From NCBI RefSeq assembly GCF_001969265.1, contig NZ_CP019304.1:434001-498000 (forward strand): a stretch of 64,000 bases of DNA. Direction: 5' to 3'. Source of the DNA: Arthrobacter sp. QXT-31 (GTDB lineage: Bacteria; Actinomycetota; Actinomycetes; Actinomycetales; Micrococcaceae). Position 1 is the stretch's first letter. Every line of letters starts with the position of its first letter. Below the pieces are notes generated by a model that was not told the origin of the DNA, searched no databases, and worked only from the letters and a program-made list of their open reading frames with translations. A program made the position numbers and the translations under genes. Positions 46,835-56,482 of this stretch are shown one piece after another.

Positions 46835-47338
46835 TTAGCCGTCGAAATCCTCGGGTTCGACGTCGTCCAGGAACTCCCGGAACCGGCGCAGCTCACGCTC
46901 TTCCTCCACGGTGGGGCCGGGCTCTGTGTCCTCCCCCTCGTCGTGCTCGGTGATGCGCACGCCCGCCTCGTCCATGACAGAGTCGGCGCACCAGATCCGG
47001 CACTTGGCGCGCAGTGCGATGGCCAGGGCGTCGGATGCCCGGGAGCTCACCGTGGCCCCGTTGTCGAACTGCAGCTGGCCATAGAAGATGTTGTCCTCCA
47101 CGGCGACGATGTTAACGCTGACGACGGAATGGCCCAGCGTCTCCACGACGTCCACCAGGAGGTCGTGGGTCATGGGCCGCGGCGGCACCACGCCCTGCTG
47201 GGCAAGTGCGATGGCACTGGCCTCCGGCGTTCCGATCCAGATGGGAACGTGCCGTTCCCCGTGCATCTCGCGGAGCAGAACCAGTGGCTGGTTGGAGGGC
47301 AGTTCGATGCGGACGCCCACAATCTCGACTTCGATCAT
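46835..47338 (-). CDS. DUF151 bifunctional nuclease-family protein
   Basis: A 167-residue cytoplasmic protein. ATG 47338 (MIEVEIVGVRIE) overlaps the upstream MerR stop by one base. The core LLREMHGERHVPIWIGTPEASAIALAQ and HDLLVDVVETLG are the DUF151/BFN signature. Family members have reported nuclease activity, but the biological role in actinobacteria is unclear. It is always sandwiched between the two MerR genes in this conserved cluster (Rv1829 position). Confidence 0.9.
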   Translation of the reverse strand: MIEVEIVGVRIELPSNQPLVLLREMHGERHVPIWIGTPEASAIALAQQGVVPPRPMTHDLLVDVVETLGHSVVSVNIVAVEDNIFYGQLQFDNGATVSSRASDALAIALRAKCRIWCADSVMDEAGVRITEHDEGEDTEPGPTVEEERELRRFREFLDDVEPEDFDG

Positions 47339-48060
47339 CAGATTTCCATCCGCGAGATACGGTCCTGGACAAGGGCCCGGTGCAGGGTAAGGCACAGGTC
47401 GCTGATTTCCCGGGCGGCCTCAGCCGCACGGGCCTGAGACGCAGCATCCCTGCGCGAGGTCAGTGTGGCCACGGCGCGTTCCACGAGTCCGAACTCGCGC
47501 TCAGCGGCCGCCTGGAAGGGGCGAAGGTGCCGTGGCTCCAAGCCATGGCTCTCCAGCTGGACGCAGGCGCGGGCCACTTGGAGCGCGTGCTCGTCGAACT
47601 TGCCGTCGGTGTGTCCGATGAGGCCGAAGCTGAGCAGGGACTGCAGGAGCGGCACGCTGGCGCCGGACTCCGCGCGCAGCTGCTCCTCGCTGAGCCTGCG
47701 CGCCTTGTTCTGCAGCTCGGCGGCGAGCTCATCCGAGACGATCCGCGGGGAAACGGTAACCCCGGGCGGAAGGTTCTCGGGCCGCTCGCCCCTGTCGATG
47801 GCGTCAAGGTAATCCTTGATGACTTTGAGCGGCAGATACTGGTCGCGCTGCAGCGACAGGACAAAGCGCAGCCGTTCGACGTCGCTGTCCGAGTACTGAC
47901 GGTAACCCGCGGGCGTGCGCCGGGGATTGATAAGCCCCTTTTCCTCCAGGAACCTGATTTTCGACGCCGTCATGCTCGGAAAGTCATCGCTCAACTGAGC
48001 GAGCACTTCCCCGATGTTCAGGACCAGCGGTCCCCGGCGCTCCGGTTGTGCCATTGCCAC
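47338..48060 (-). CDS. ftsR: MerR-family regulator FtsR (Rv1828-like)
   Basis: A 240-residue MerR regulator. The N-terminal winged helix (LNIGEVLAQLSDDFPSMTASKIRFLEEKGLI, about 14-44, then RTPAGYRQYSDSDVERLRFV) is followed by a coiled coil and an unusual C-terminal extension without metal-binding Cys. In Corynebacterium the orthologue next to odhI (garA) activates ftsZ transcription. Here it is downstream of garA in the same order. It is the prime candidate to bind the AACCTT-N13-AAGGTT element at ftsZ. Confidence 0.87.
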   Translation of the reverse strand: MAMAQPERRGPLVLNIGEVLAQLSDDFPSMTASKIRFLEEKGLINPRRTPAGYRQYSDSDVERLRFVLSLQRDQYLPLKVIKDYLDAIDRGERPENLPPGVTVSPRIVSDELAAELQNKARRLSEEQLRAESGASVPLLQSLLSFGLIGHTDGKFDEHALQVARACVQLESHGLEPRHLRPFQAAAEREFGLVERAVATLTSRRDAASQARAAEAAREISDLCLTLHRALVQDRISRMEI

Positions 48061-48076
48061 AGGCAGCCGCTCCGAA

Positions 48077-48553
48077 TCAGACGCGTCCTGCTGCGCGGGC
48101 AGGGCTCAGGTAGAAGGTGAGGCGGAACTTGCCAATCTGGACTTCGTTTCCTGACCTCAGTTCCACGCTGTCCACGCGGTCATGGTTCACGTAGGTGCCG
48201 TTCAGGCTTCCGGTGTCCACCACCTCGAAGCTCCTGGCGGTGCGCCGGAACTCGACGTGGCGGCGGGAGACCGTCACGTCGTCGAGGAAAATGTCAGCAT
48301 CCGGGTGCCGCCCGGCCGTGGTGACATCGGAGTCAAGAAGGAAACGGGCACCCGAGTTTGGCCCGCTGTGGGCCACGAGCAGGGCGGAGCCGGAGGGCAG
48401 CGCCTCAACAGCAGAGCGCTCCTCCGGGGAGAGCTTGGGTACGATCGTGGGCTCTTCATGGACCGGAGTGAGGTTAATCGAGGTGGTTTCCGAGGCCCTG
48501 CCCGCACCTGTGCCGTAATCGCCGTTGGTGTGGTTCTGTTTGCCGCCAACCAT
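48077..48553 (-). CDS. garA: FHA-domain signalling protein GarA/OdhI
   Basis: A 158-residue protein that in related bacteria inhibits 2-oxoglutarate dehydrogenase and glutamate dehydrogenase when unphosphorylated. ATG 48553 has an AGGAGGA site. The N-terminal phosphoacceptor motif SETTSINL (E22-T23-T24-S25) is intact, the site phosphorylated by PknB/PknL- and PknG-type kinases. The FHA domain (about 65-150) has GRHPDADIFLDD, SRRHVEF and SLNGTYVN, the phosphothreonine-binding residues. Links the PASTA kinase at 29440 with carbon-nitrogen balance. Confidence 0.94.
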   Translation of the reverse strand: MVGGKQNHTNGDYGTGAGRASETTSINLTPVHEEPTIVPKLSPEERSAVEALPSGSALLVAHSGPNSGARFLLDSDVTTAGRHPDADIFLDDVTVSRRHVEFRRTARSFEVVDTGSLNGTYVNHDRVDSVELRSGNEVQIGKFRLTFYLSPARAAGRV

Positions 48554-48699
48554 GGATTCCTCCTCCTTCGTTGCAGATGTCCCCCTGCAATCAACGCGTA
48601 CCCGTCCGAAACTGCCTGGCAGCTCCGGTTTGCCGCCCGCCGTCCGGCCGTTGGATTCCATTTCTGGACTCCGCGGCCGGGCAACGGGACCGGTTAGCT

Positions 48700-49086
48700 T
48701 TAGCCTACCTGTTGTTCGTACTCCGATGCACTGAGCAGGGAATCCACCGCGTCAGCTTCGGCGAGCTTGACTTCAATCAGCCAGCCGTCGCCGTACGGAT
48801 CCGAGTTGATCAGCGCCGAATCGGAGTCGAGTGCCTCGTTCCGGGCCACGATTTCCCCGGACACCGGAGCGTAAATGTCGCTGACGCTCTTGGTGGATTC
48901 AACCTCACCCACGACGTCGTTTGCCTTAACAGTGGTGCCGACTTCAGGCATCTGGGCGTAGACGACGTCCCCGAGGGCGTCCTGGGCGAAGTCGGTGATC
49001 CCCACGCGGACCACACCATCGGCATTCGGTGCGGACACCCATTCGTGTTCGGCGGTGTAGGACAGATCAGATGGAATGTTGCTCAT
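48700..49086 (-). CDS. gcvH: Glycine cleavage system H protein
   Basis: A 128-residue lipoyl carrier shuttling the methylamine group between GcvP and GcvT. ATG 49086 (MSNIPSDLSY) gives the standard length. The lipoyl domain shows EVESTKSVSD with lipoylated K66. No other gcv gene is near. gcvH next to garA/ftsR is the Rv1826-type arrangement. The 146-base gap to garA is without obvious terminator. Confidence 0.95.
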   Translation of the reverse strand: MSNIPSDLSYTAEHEWVSAPNADGVVRVGITDFAQDALGDVVYAQMPEVGTTVKANDVVGEVESTKSVSDIYAPVSGEIVARNEALDSDSALINSDPYGDGWLIEVKLAEADAVDSLLSASEYEQQVG

Positions 49087-49238
49087 CAGGGGCCTTTCAT
49101 CGGGTCGATCACCAATGTCAACGGAGGCGAAGGGAACAGCCACCGGTTGAAAGTATATGCACAACTCCCTGGCTGCCGGATGTGCCATTAAGCCCGCCGA
49201 ACCGCCCACTCCGGCAGCCCCTGTGGCAAAGTGGTGCC

Positions 49239-50111
49239 ATGCCGGAACTACCCGAGGTTGCCGCACTCAGCACGTTCCTCGACACGCGGCTGCGCGGTGC
49301 GGTGCTGGAAAAGCTGCAGGTCCTGTCCGTGGCTGTGCTCAAGACGGCCGATCCTCCGTACACGGCGCTGGCGGGCCGGGCCATCTCCGGAGTGGAGCGG
49401 TTCGGTAAGTTCGTCAGCATCGACGCCGGCGGCCTGTATTTCGTCTTCCACCTCGCCAGGGCGGGCTGGGTCCGTTTCACTGAGAACCCTTCACCCGATC
49501 CGCTGCGGCCGGGCAAGGGCCCTATCGCCGCCCGCCTGCACTTTGCCGGGGCGGACGGCGGGAAGATTGGCATCGACCTGACCGAAGCCGGGACCAAGAA
49601 GGGCCTGGCAATCTACGTGGTACCGAAACCCGAAGCTGTCCCCGGCATCGCCGAGCTCGGACCCGATCCGCTGGCCGCCGCGTTCACCCGGGAGATGTTC
49701 GCCGAGATCCTCGCCGGGCACCCGCACCAGATCAAAGGCGTACTGCGGAGCCAGAGTGTCATTGCCGGGATCGGCAACGCATACAGCGACGAAATCCTGC
49801 ACGCAGCCAAAATCTCGCCGTTCGCCATGGCCAATTCCCTGGAGCCCGCGAAAGTCGGGGCTCTGTTCGACGCCATCCACACCGTTCTGGGAGCCGCAGT
49901 GGCGCAGGCCCAGGGAAAGGCGCCCGCCGACCTCAAGGATGCGAAACGGAGCGGCATGAACGTGCATGGCCGCGCCGGCCAGCCCTGCCCCGTATGCGGA
50001 GACACCGTCCGGGAGGTGTCCTTCGCGGATACCGCACTGCAGTACTGCCCGACCTGCCAGACCAACGGCAAAATCCTGGCCGACCGCAGGACATCGCGCT
50101 TCCTCAAGTAG
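49239..50111 (+). CDS. Fpg/Nei-family DNA glycosylase/AP lyase
   Basis: A 290-residue base-excision repair enzyme. ATG 49239 begins MPELPEV; after Met removal Pro1 and Glu2 are the catalytic residues, which fixes the start. The helix-2turn-helix SVIAGIGNAYSDEILHAAKISPF lies at about 170-192, and a C-terminal zinc finger CPVCGDTVREVSFADTALQYCPTC at about 250-273. Whether it acts as Fpg (8-oxoG) or Nei (oxidised pyrimidines) is not clear from sequence. Divergent from gcvH. Confidence 0.92.
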   Translation: MPELPEVAALSTFLDTRLRGAVLEKLQVLSVAVLKTADPPYTALAGRAISGVERFGKFVSIDAGGLYFVFHLARAGWVRFTENPSPDPLRPGKGPIAARLHFAGADGGKIGIDLTEAGTKKGLAIYVVPKPEAVPGIAELGPDPLAAAFTREMFAEILAGHPHQIKGVLRSQSVIAGIGNAYSDEILHAAKISPFAMANSLEPAKVGALFDAIHTVLGAAVAQAQGKAPADLKDAKRSGMNVHGRAGQPCPVCGDTVREVSFADTALQYCPTCQTNGKILADRRTSRFLK

Positions 50112-50118
50112 GCAACAA

Positions 50119-50155
50119 AAAACCCCGCCAACCCTGTATGGGTTGGCGGGGTTTT
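50119..50155. terminator. Bidirectional terminator, glycosylase gene and tRNA-Pro
   Basis: Perfect 16-bp stem (50119-50134 with 50140-50155) with T runs on both sides, serving the convergent glycosylase gene and tRNA. Confidence 0.92.
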
Positions 50156-50159
50156 GTTG

Positions 50160-50236
<77 letters not shown>

Positions 50237-50374
50237 TCAGTTCCGCCGTTCTCCGCCAGATGATTTTCCGAAGAAGTTCATCTAAGCAGTCCGGCCGAAC
50301 CACCTAGAAGAGCTTACACGATTCCGGAGGGTGTCAATGACAATTTCCGGCATTCGCTGCCCGGTGTGTCCTAA

Positions 50375-51925
50375 TTAACGCTTCTTGCCGCGCTTTTCAC
50401 GCACGCGCATGCTGACTTCGATGGGTGTTCCCTCGAAGCCGAAGGTTTCCCGCAGACGGCGGGTGATGAAGCGGCGGTAGCCCGGGTCCAGGAATCCTGT
50501 AGTGAACAGGACGAACTTCGGCGGCCGGCTGGATGCCTGCGTGCCGAAGAGGATGCGGGGCTGCTTGCCGCCCCGGACAGGGTGCGGGTGTGCGGCCACC
50601 AGCTCGCCCAGGAAGGCGTTGAGCCGTCCGGTGGGAATGCGCCGGTCCCAGTTTTCCAACGCCAGCTCGAGGGCAGGCACCAGGCGGTCCTTGTGCCAGC
50701 CGGTCTTGGCGGAGATGTTGACCCGCGGCGCCCACTCCACGTGCGCCAGGTCCTGCTCGATTTCGCGTTCCAGGTACCGGCGGCGTTCGTCGTCCAGCAG
50801 GTCCCACTTGTTGAACGCGAGCACCAGGGCACGGCCCGATTCGATGGCCAGCTGCAGGATACGGACGTCCTGCTCGCTCAGCACCTCATCAACAGCCAGC
50901 AGAACGACGGCGACCTCCGCCTTTTCCAGCGCGCTTTGGGTCCGGAGGGAGGCATAGAAGTCGGCGCCCTGCGCCATGTGCTGACGCCGGCGAATGCCGG
51001 CAGTGTCCACGAAGCGCCAGGTTTTGCCACCGAGCTCGATGAATTCGTCAACGGGGTCCCGGGTGGTGCCGGCGGTGTTGTCCACCACCACGCGCTCGGA
51101 ACCGGCCAGCTTGTTCAGCAGGGAGGACTTGCCGACGTTGGGGCGCCCGATCAGGGCGATCCGCCGGGGCCCGCCGGAGCGCTCGACGCCCTCGACCGTG
51201 GAGAACTCCGGGAGCGTGTCCATGACGTGGTCCAGCAGGTCCGCGACGCCCCGGCCGTGCAGCGCGGAGACGGGGTACGGCTCACCGAAGCCCAGGCCCC
51301 ACAGGACTGCGGAGTCGGCCTCCTGCGCAAAGTCGTCCACCTTGTTGGCGACGAGGATGACGGGCTTCTTGCTCCGCCGAAGCATCTTCATGACGGCCTC
51401 ATCGGTGGCGGTTGCCCCCACGGCCGAATCAACGACGAACAGCACGGCATCGGCCAGTTCCACAGCCATTTCGGCCTGCTCCGCCACCCTGGCATGGATG
51501 CCGCGGGCATCGTGCTCCCAGCCGCCGGTGTCCACCACTGTGAAGTTCCGGCCGTTCCAGTCTGCCGAGTACATCACGCGGTCACGGGTTACGCCGGGCG
51601 TGTCCTCCACCACGGCCTCGCGGCGGCCGAGGATGCGGTTGACAAGGGTGGACTTGCCGACGTTCGGGCGGCCGATGATGGCCAGCACGGGGTCCAGCTT
51701 CAGCGGGCCCTCAAGCTCGTCCTCGTCGTGCAGGCCGCTGAGGAGCGCGGCGTCTTCCTCGTCGAGTTCGTAGTCTTCCAGGCCGGCGCGGAGGGAAGCG
51801 GCGCGAAGTTCCGCCTCGTCGTCGTCCATGGCCGCCAGATGTTCAGCCACCTGGTCTATGCCGGTGGGCGTGTATTCGTCTTCGCCGGCGCCGGAGTGGC
51901 CGGAAGTTTGAGTCGTATCGCTCAT
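50375..51925 (-). CDS. der: Ribosome-assembly GTPase Der (EngA)
   Basis: A 516-residue protein with two tandem G domains needed for 50S maturation. The first P-loop [10 protein letters not shown] is at about 85-94 and the second [10 protein letters not shown] at about 260-269, with [15 protein letters not shown] and DTAGIRRR switch motifs. The C-terminal KH-like domain (about 410-516) is basic. An acidic N-terminal extension (about 1-75) is typical of actinobacterial Der. It ends the cmk-plsC-der operon. Confidence 0.96.
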   Translation of the reverse strand: MSDTTQTSGHSGAGEDEYTPTGIDQVAEHLAAMDDDEAELRAASLRAGLEDYELDEEDAALLSGLHDEDELEGPLKLDPVLAIIGRPNVGKSTLVNRILGRREAVVEDTPGVTRDRVMYSADWNGRNFTVVDTGGWEHDARGIHARVAEQAEMAVELADAVLFVVDSAVGATATDEAVMKMLRRSKKPVILVANKVDDFAQEADSAVLWGLGFGEPYPVSALHGRGVADLLDHVMDTLPEFSTVEGVERSGGPRRIALIGRPNVGKSSLLNKLAGSERVVVDNTAGTTRDPVDEFIELGGKTWRFVDTAGIRRRQHMAQGADFYASLRTQSALEKAEVAVVLLAVDEVLSEQDVRILQLAIESGRALVLAFNKWDLLDDERRRYLEREIEQDLAHVEWAPRVNISAKTGWHKDRLVPALELALENWDRRIPTGRLNAFLGELVAAHPHPVRGGKQPRILFGTQASSRPPKFVLFTTGFLDPGYRRFITRRLRETFGFEGTPIEVSMRVREKRGKKR

Positions 51926-51935
51926 TGCACTTTCC

Positions 51936-52703
51936 TTAGTGGTGGTCTGCCGGCTGTCCGGCTGCTGCGGTGGAACGTTGGTGCGGTTGGTCCGCTGCGG
52001 GCAGTGTCAGCCCGCTGAGCCGGACAGTGTTCCGGACATGCGCGGCCAGGGTGTCGCGGATTTCCGTCGCCGCCCTGTCCATTGAAGCACGGCCGGTTTC
52101 ATCCGGATTCCGGCCGAGCGTGAGGGGCTTTCCGAAGCTGACGTGCAGCCTGCGGCCGGGTTTCGGGATGCTGTCCAGGTGTTCGCCGCCATGCCGGGTA
52201 CCGAGGATGGCCACCGGCACCACGACGGCGTCGGAATTCAGGGCCAGCCATGCCACCCCGTTACTGATGCCGGCCGCGGTGCCGCTCCCCCGGGTTCCCT
52301 CGGGCAGGATGCCGATGCAGCGGCCGGCGTCGAGCACGTCCTTGCTGAGCTGGAGGACGGACCGGTCGCCCCTGCGGTCAACCGGAAGCTGGCCCGACGC
52401 CGTCAGCACGCGGCCGAGGAAACCTTTGAACATCTCCTTCTTGACGAGGATGTGCATGGGGCGGGGCGCGGCACCGAACATGACGGGACCGTCGAGGAAG
52501 CTGATGTGGTTTCCTGCGAAGATGACTGGCCCCGCGGCGGGAACGTTGGATTGCCCGGTGACGGCCGTGCGGTAGACGACGTTGTTCAGGAACCGGCCGA
52601 CCGGCCGGCTCCACGCCATGGTCCACGGCGCAGGTGTTTTGGCCGCGGACGTTTCCCTGGCGGCCGGCTTCCCGCTCCCTGGCGTCCCGGCGGGATCACT
52701 CAT
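51936..52703 (-). CDS. PlsC-family 1-acylglycerol-3-phosphate acyltransferase paralogue
   Basis: A 255-residue acyltransferase with [10 protein letters not shown] (H66 xxxx D71), LPEGTRGSG and [10 protein letters not shown], the PlsC motifs. It is a paralogue of the plsC at 33300-34070. It overlaps cmk by 8 bases and precedes der by 10 bases. A cmk-plsC-der order is widespread (in E. coli-unlike Gram-positives), coupling lipid and nucleotide supply. Confidence 0.9.
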   Translation of the reverse strand: MSDPAGTPGSGKPAARETSAAKTPAPWTMAWSRPVGRFLNNVVYRTAVTGQSNVPAAGPVIFAGNHISFLDGPVMFGAAPRPMHILVKKEMFKGFLGRVLTASGQLPVDRRGDRSVLQLSKDVLDAGRCIGILPEGTRGSGTAAGISNGVAWLALNSDAVVVPVAILGTRHGGEHLDSIPKPGRRLHVSFGKPLTLGRNPDETGRASMDRAATEIRDTLAAHVRNTVRLSGLTLPAADQPHQRSTAAAGQPADHH

Positions 52704-53409
52704 GGTTGATGACCTTGGTGACGATGCGCAGCGCGGCGGCCACGGTTTCCTCGAAATCCAGTTCCGAGGAATCCAACGTCACCACGCCGTCCGCCGCCTG
52801 GGTGAAGTTCACCACGGTCGAGTCTTTCGCGTCCCGCTGGGTCACCTGGGCGGCCAGCTGCTCGGCGCTTTGGGTTCCGCCGAGCTGGATCCCGCGGCGG
52901 CGGAGCCGCGCCTCCTCGCTGGCCGTGAGTAGCATGCGCACCTGGGCAGCAGGCGCGACGACGGTGGTGATGTCCCGGCCCTCCACCACCATGCGGCGGT
53001 TGTGCTGTTCGATCAGGGCACGCTGGCGGCGGATGAGTTCGGTGCGGGCGCCGAGCGTGGTGGCGACGGCGCTGACCGCTGAGGAGATGGCCGGCTCCCG
53101 GATGGCATCGGTGACGTCGGCGCCGTCGACGCGCACGAACTCGGTGTGCGGGCTGGTGCTGATGTCCAGTGGCAGTTCCTCGGCGGCGAGTTCCACGGCC
53201 GAGGCATCGGTGAGGTCCGTTCCGCGGTCGAGGCAGTACCAGGTGAGGGCACGGTACATGGCACCGGTGTCCAGGTAGGCAAGGCTGAGGCGGCGCGCCA
53301 CTTCCTTGCTGACGCTGGACTTGCCCGAGCCGGACGGCCCGTCGATGGCCACCACCAGCGGACGGCCCAGCCGGAGGGCAGGCAAAGTGTCAAGGAGTTC
53401 TTGTGTCAT
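52696..53409 (-). CDS. cmk: Cytidylate kinase
   Basis: A 237-residue (d)CMP kinase. ATG 53409 (MTQELLDTLP) is chosen because its A overlaps the tyrA TAA; six upstream residues would lie inside tyrA. Walker A GPSGSGKSS is at about 24-32, followed by YLDTGAMYRALTW and VEGRDITTVV, typical for Cmk. The lid contains ARLRRRG. Confidence 0.95.
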   Translation of the reverse strand: MTQELLDTLPALRLGRPLVVAIDGPSGSGKSSVSKEVARRLSLAYLDTGAMYRALTWYCLDRGTDLTDASAVELAAEELPLDISTSPHTEFVRVDGADVTDAIREPAISSAVSAVATTLGARTELIRRQRALIEQHNRRMVVEGRDITTVVAPAAQVRMLLTASEEARLRRRGIQLGGTQSAEQLAAQVTQRDAKDSTVVNFTQAADGVVTLDSSELDFEETVAAALRIVTKVINHE

Positions 53410-54521
53410 TACTGAAGTACCCGCCATCCACGGTCGCTTAGTGCTTCTACAAGGAGGTCATGCGCGCTGGGCAGCACGGAGATCTCCACCATGCCCACAT
53501 TCTGCCCGGACGAGTGGTCCAGACGGAGGTCTTCGAGGTTAACGCCGATCTCACCGATCTCTGTCAGCAGCCTGGCGATCTGGCCGGGCCGGTCATCAAC
53601 CAGCACGGTGAGCCAGGAATACGCCTGCGGCGGTCCGCCATGCTTGCCCGGAATCCGGGCCTGCCCGGCATTGCCTTCACTCATCAGCTGGGCCAGGTCA
53701 AGACGGGCTCCGGCGGCCGCCGGGTCTTCCAGCGTTCCGATCAGCCGGTTGAGGTCCTCGCGCACACCGTAAAGGATCTGCACCACCTTGCCGGCATTCG
53801 CTCCCAGGATCTGGACCCACAGCGTGGGGTCGCTGGCCGCGATGCGGGTGGTGTCGCGGAGCCCGTTCCCCGCGAGGGAGAGGGCGTGCATCGGCGTGTC
53901 CTGCAGCCGGCTGGCCAGCAGCGAGGACATCACCTGCGGCAGGTGGGAGACCAGGGCCACGGCCCCGTCATGTTCGTCGGCGGTGAACTGGGAAACGAAG
54001 GCACCGAGGTCGGTGGCCAGCGCACGCGCGGCCTGGACCGCTCCGGCCGAGGACTCCTCTGTGGGGCATACGACCCACGGCATGGAGGTGAAAAGCTCAC
54101 CGCGGGCGGCCACCGGGCCGGATTTCTCGCGTCCGGCCATGGGATGGGTGCCCACGTAACGGCTGAGGTCCGCGCCGCGGCTGCGCAGGTCGCGCAGGAT
54201 CGCCGCCTTGACGCTGGCGATGTCGACGACGGTGGCGTCCGGATAGTCAGCCAGCGCACGTTCCACAACATCCGCCGTGACATCCGGCGGCGATGCGACA
54301 ACAACGAGTTCCGGGCTCTCGTCTTCGCCGAGGGCTGCCAGCGGCAGGCCGGCGCCGATGTCGACGGCGACTGCCTGGTTGGTGGGCGACGGGTCGGACA
54401 GGTAGACGGCGACGCCGCGGCCGCGCAGGCCGAGGCCGATGCTGGTGCCGAGCAGGCCGGTGCCAATGACGACGACCGGCCCGTTCAGGTGTCCGCGGCC
54501 GTGCGTACGGAATGCCGACAT
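53409..54521 (-). CDS. tyrA: Prephenate dehydrogenase with ACT domain
   Basis: A 370-residue NAD(P)-dependent enzyme of tyrosine synthesis. The nucleotide-binding GTGLLGTSIG lies at about 20-29 and THPMAGREKSG (about 140-150) at the active site. A C-terminal ACT regulatory domain (about 297-368, SWLTVLVDDRPGQIARLL) should bind tyrosine. It sits between rluB and cmk, as usual in actinobacteria. Confidence 0.94.
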   Translation of the reverse strand: MSAFRTHGRGHLNGPVVVIGTGLLGTSIGLGLRGRGVAVYLSDPSPTNQAVAVDIGAGLPLAALGEDESPELVVVASPPDVTADVVERALADYPDATVVDIASVKAAILRDLRSRGADLSRYVGTHPMAGREKSGPVAARGELFTSMPWVVCPTEESSAGAVQAARALATDLGAFVSQFTADEHDGAVALVSHLPQVMSSLLASRLQDTPMHALSLAGNGLRDTTRIAASDPTLWVQILGANAGKVVQILYGVREDLNRLIGTLEDPAAAGARLDLAQLMSEGNAGQARIPGKHGGPPQAYSWLTVLVDDRPGQIARLLTEIGEIGVNLEDLRLDHSSGQNVGMVEISVLPSAHDLLVEALSDRGWRVLQ

Positions 54522-54524
54522 CCC

Positions 54525-55745
54525 TTACAGCCCCACGGATGCCAGCAGGTGGCCGACTTCCTGCTTGCCCAGGTTGCGGATGCTTCCCTGGCGCTGGTCG
54601 CCCAGGCCGATGGGTCCGACCTTGACGCGCACCAGGCGCTGCACCGGGAAACCGACGGCGTCGAACAGGCGCCGGACAATGCGGTTCTTGCCGGAGTGCA
54701 GCACCACTTCGATCAGCACGTGTCCCGGGGTCGAGTCAACCAGCCGGAAGGAGTCGACGGAGGCGAAGCCGTCCTCAAGTTCGATGCCTTCCTTGAGCTG
54801 CGCGCCGATGCCCTGCGGGAACGGCCCGCGGACCTGGACCAGGTAGGTCTTGGGGACCTCGTAGGACGGGTGCGTCAGCCGGTTGGCAAGCTCGCCGTCG
54901 TTGGTCAGCAACAGCAGGCCCTCGGTGGCGACGTCCAGGCGGCCGACATGGAAGAGCCGTTCACCCTGGTTGTTGCGGATGTAGTCGCTGATGCAGGGCC
55001 GGCCTTCGGGATCCTCCATGGTGGACACCACGCCCTTGGGCTTGTTGAACACCATGTACACCAGCGTGTCATCGAGCTGGATGCGCAGGCCGTCCACGTG
55101 GATGACGGCGGTCTTGGGATCGACGCGGACGCCGAGTTCGGTCACGACCTTGCCGTCGACCTCGACGCGGCCCTCGGCGATCATCTCTTCGCAGACGCGG
55201 CGCGAGGCGACGCCGGCGGAGGCCATGATCTTCTGCAGGCGGACGCCGTCGGCGTCGTGGAACTCAGACTGGGGCACGTCGGTGCGGGGCCCACGCCCGC
55301 GCGAGGGCCTGCGGACCGGTCCCAGGTTCTGGCCGAAGCGTTCGCTTCCGAAGGCGCGTGAACCCGAGGTCTTCGGGGCGGCGGATTTGGGCTTCAGTGC
55401 GCCGGGGGTCCCGGGTGCCTTGTTGGCGCCCGGCTTCCGGGCAGCGGCCGCCTTGCGTGCGCCGGCCTTGGCGGCACCTGCCCTGGGCGCGGGTGCTTTG
55501 GCGCCCGGCTTCCAGTCGCCTGCAGGCCGGCGGCCGGCAGGGGCCTCGTCGGGATCGATGAAGCGCTCCTCGCGGGGCTTGGCCTTGTATGTGCGGTCGC
55601 CGAAGGGACGGTCGCCGCCCTTGGGGAAGTCGCGCTTCCCGGCGCCCGCACTGCGGCCCTGTGCTGCGCCGCGCGCGGCGTTGCGGTCCGGACCTTTGCG
55701 TCCGGAGCTGTTACGTGGTGAACCCTGGCGTCCCGCCTGTGTCAT
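54525..55745 (-). CDS. rluB: RsuA/RluB-family pseudouridine synthase with basic N-terminal tail
   Basis: A 406-residue rRNA pseudouridine synthase. The first about 165 residues are Lys/Arg/Gly/Ala/Pro-rich and resemble disordered RNA-binding tails. The S4 domain follows (about 167-225, VRLQKIMASAGVASRRVCEEMI). The catalytic motif GRLDVATEGLLLL gives D271. A conserved partner of scpB in this operon. The 23S target position is inferred from family (RluB: U2605). Confidence 0.9.
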   Translation of the reverse strand: MTQAGRQGSPRNSSGRKGPDRNAARGAAQGRSAGAGKRDFPKGGDRPFGDRTYKAKPREERFIDPDEAPAGRRPAGDWKPGAKAPAPRAGAAKAGARKAAAARKPGANKAPGTPGALKPKSAAPKTSGSRAFGSERFGQNLGPVRRPSRGRGPRTDVPQSEFHDADGVRLQKIMASAGVASRRVCEEMIAEGRVEVDGKVVTELGVRVDPKTAVIHVDGLRIQLDDTLVYMVFNKPKGVVSTMEDPEGRPCISDYIRNNQGERLFHVGRLDVATEGLLLLTNDGELANRLTHPSYEVPKTYLVQVRGPFPQGIGAQLKEGIELEDGFASVDSFRLVDSTPGHVLIEVVLHSGKNRIVRRLFDAVGFPVQRLVRVKVGPIGLGDQRQGSIRNLGKQEVGHLLASVGL

Positions 55746-55852
55746 GACCCGTCCTCTGTGATTTTGGCCGGCAAAGGTTGTCCAAAGACAACACTAGCCA
55801 GCCGTGCAGAATAATTCTGCCCTGGTAAAAACTGCTCCGCAGGCGTGCCCGC

Positions 55853-56482
55853 CTACATTCTCTCGGCGTCGTAAAACTCTTCAATTCCCTCAAGCCCCGG
55901 GAGGTGCGGTGAAAGCTGAGGCAGCTCAGCCACCGATCCGATTCCCATGCGTTCAAGGAAGTACGACGTCGTGCGGTACAGGACAGCGCCCGATTCCGGA
56001 TCCGTTCCGGCATCCTCGACCAGTCCGCGCTGCGTCAGCGTCCGCACAACAGAGTCAACGTTGACTCCGCGAATTGCAGACACCCTTGCCCGGGACACCG
56101 GCTGCCGATAGGCAATGACGGCGAGTGTCTCAAGCGCCGCCTGGGTCAGCCTGGCCGTCTGCCCCTCCAGGACGAAGGCACCGACGACGTCGGCGAATTC
56201 AGCCCGTGAGTAGATGCGCCAGCCGCCGGCGACATTCCGCAATTCAAAACCCCGGGGACTGGAAGTGACCTGATGCTGAGATCCACTGCTGCCAGTTTCC
56301 ATATCCGGGGCTTTAACAGTATAGCCGTCATAGTCGCGCTGCAGGTCCAGCAGCAGCGCCTCGACGGCAGCCACCGTCAGGTTGAGTCCGGCGGCAAGGT
56401 CTGCAGCGGAGGCCGGCTCGTCCAGCACCATCAGCACCGCCTCAAGCGCGGCGCGTTCCCGGCCGGTTACTGGATCCGTCAT
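55853..56482 (-). CDS. scpB: Segregation and condensation protein B
   Basis: A 209-residue kleisin partner of the Smc condensin. ATG 56482 (MTDPVTGRER) gives an ATGA overlap with scpA. Two winged-helix domains are seen (about 8-90 and 95-175). Signatures are EAVLMVLDEPAS, TQAALETLAVIAYRQPVSRARVSAIRGVN and LERMGIGSVAELPQL. An unusual insertion with Ser/Gly/Gln around residues 60-75 (TGSSGSQHQ) lies between wHTH1 and wHTH2. Confidence 0.95.
   Translation of the reverse strand: MTDPVTGRERAALEAVLMVLDEPASAADLAAGLNLTVAAVEALLLDLQRDYDGYTVKAPDMETGSSGSQHQVTSSPRGFELRNVAGGWRIYSRAEFADVVGAFVLEGQTARLTQAALETLAVIAYRQPVSRARVSAIRGVNVDSVVRTLTQRGLVEDAGTDPESGAVLYRTTSYFLERMGIGSVAELPQLSPHLPGLEGIEEFYDAERM

Noticed and set aside
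49087..49238. A glycine riboswitch upstream of gcvH.
   Set aside because: The 150-base region has no tandem aptamer-like conserved segments; gcvH is here part of the garA/ftsR cluster.
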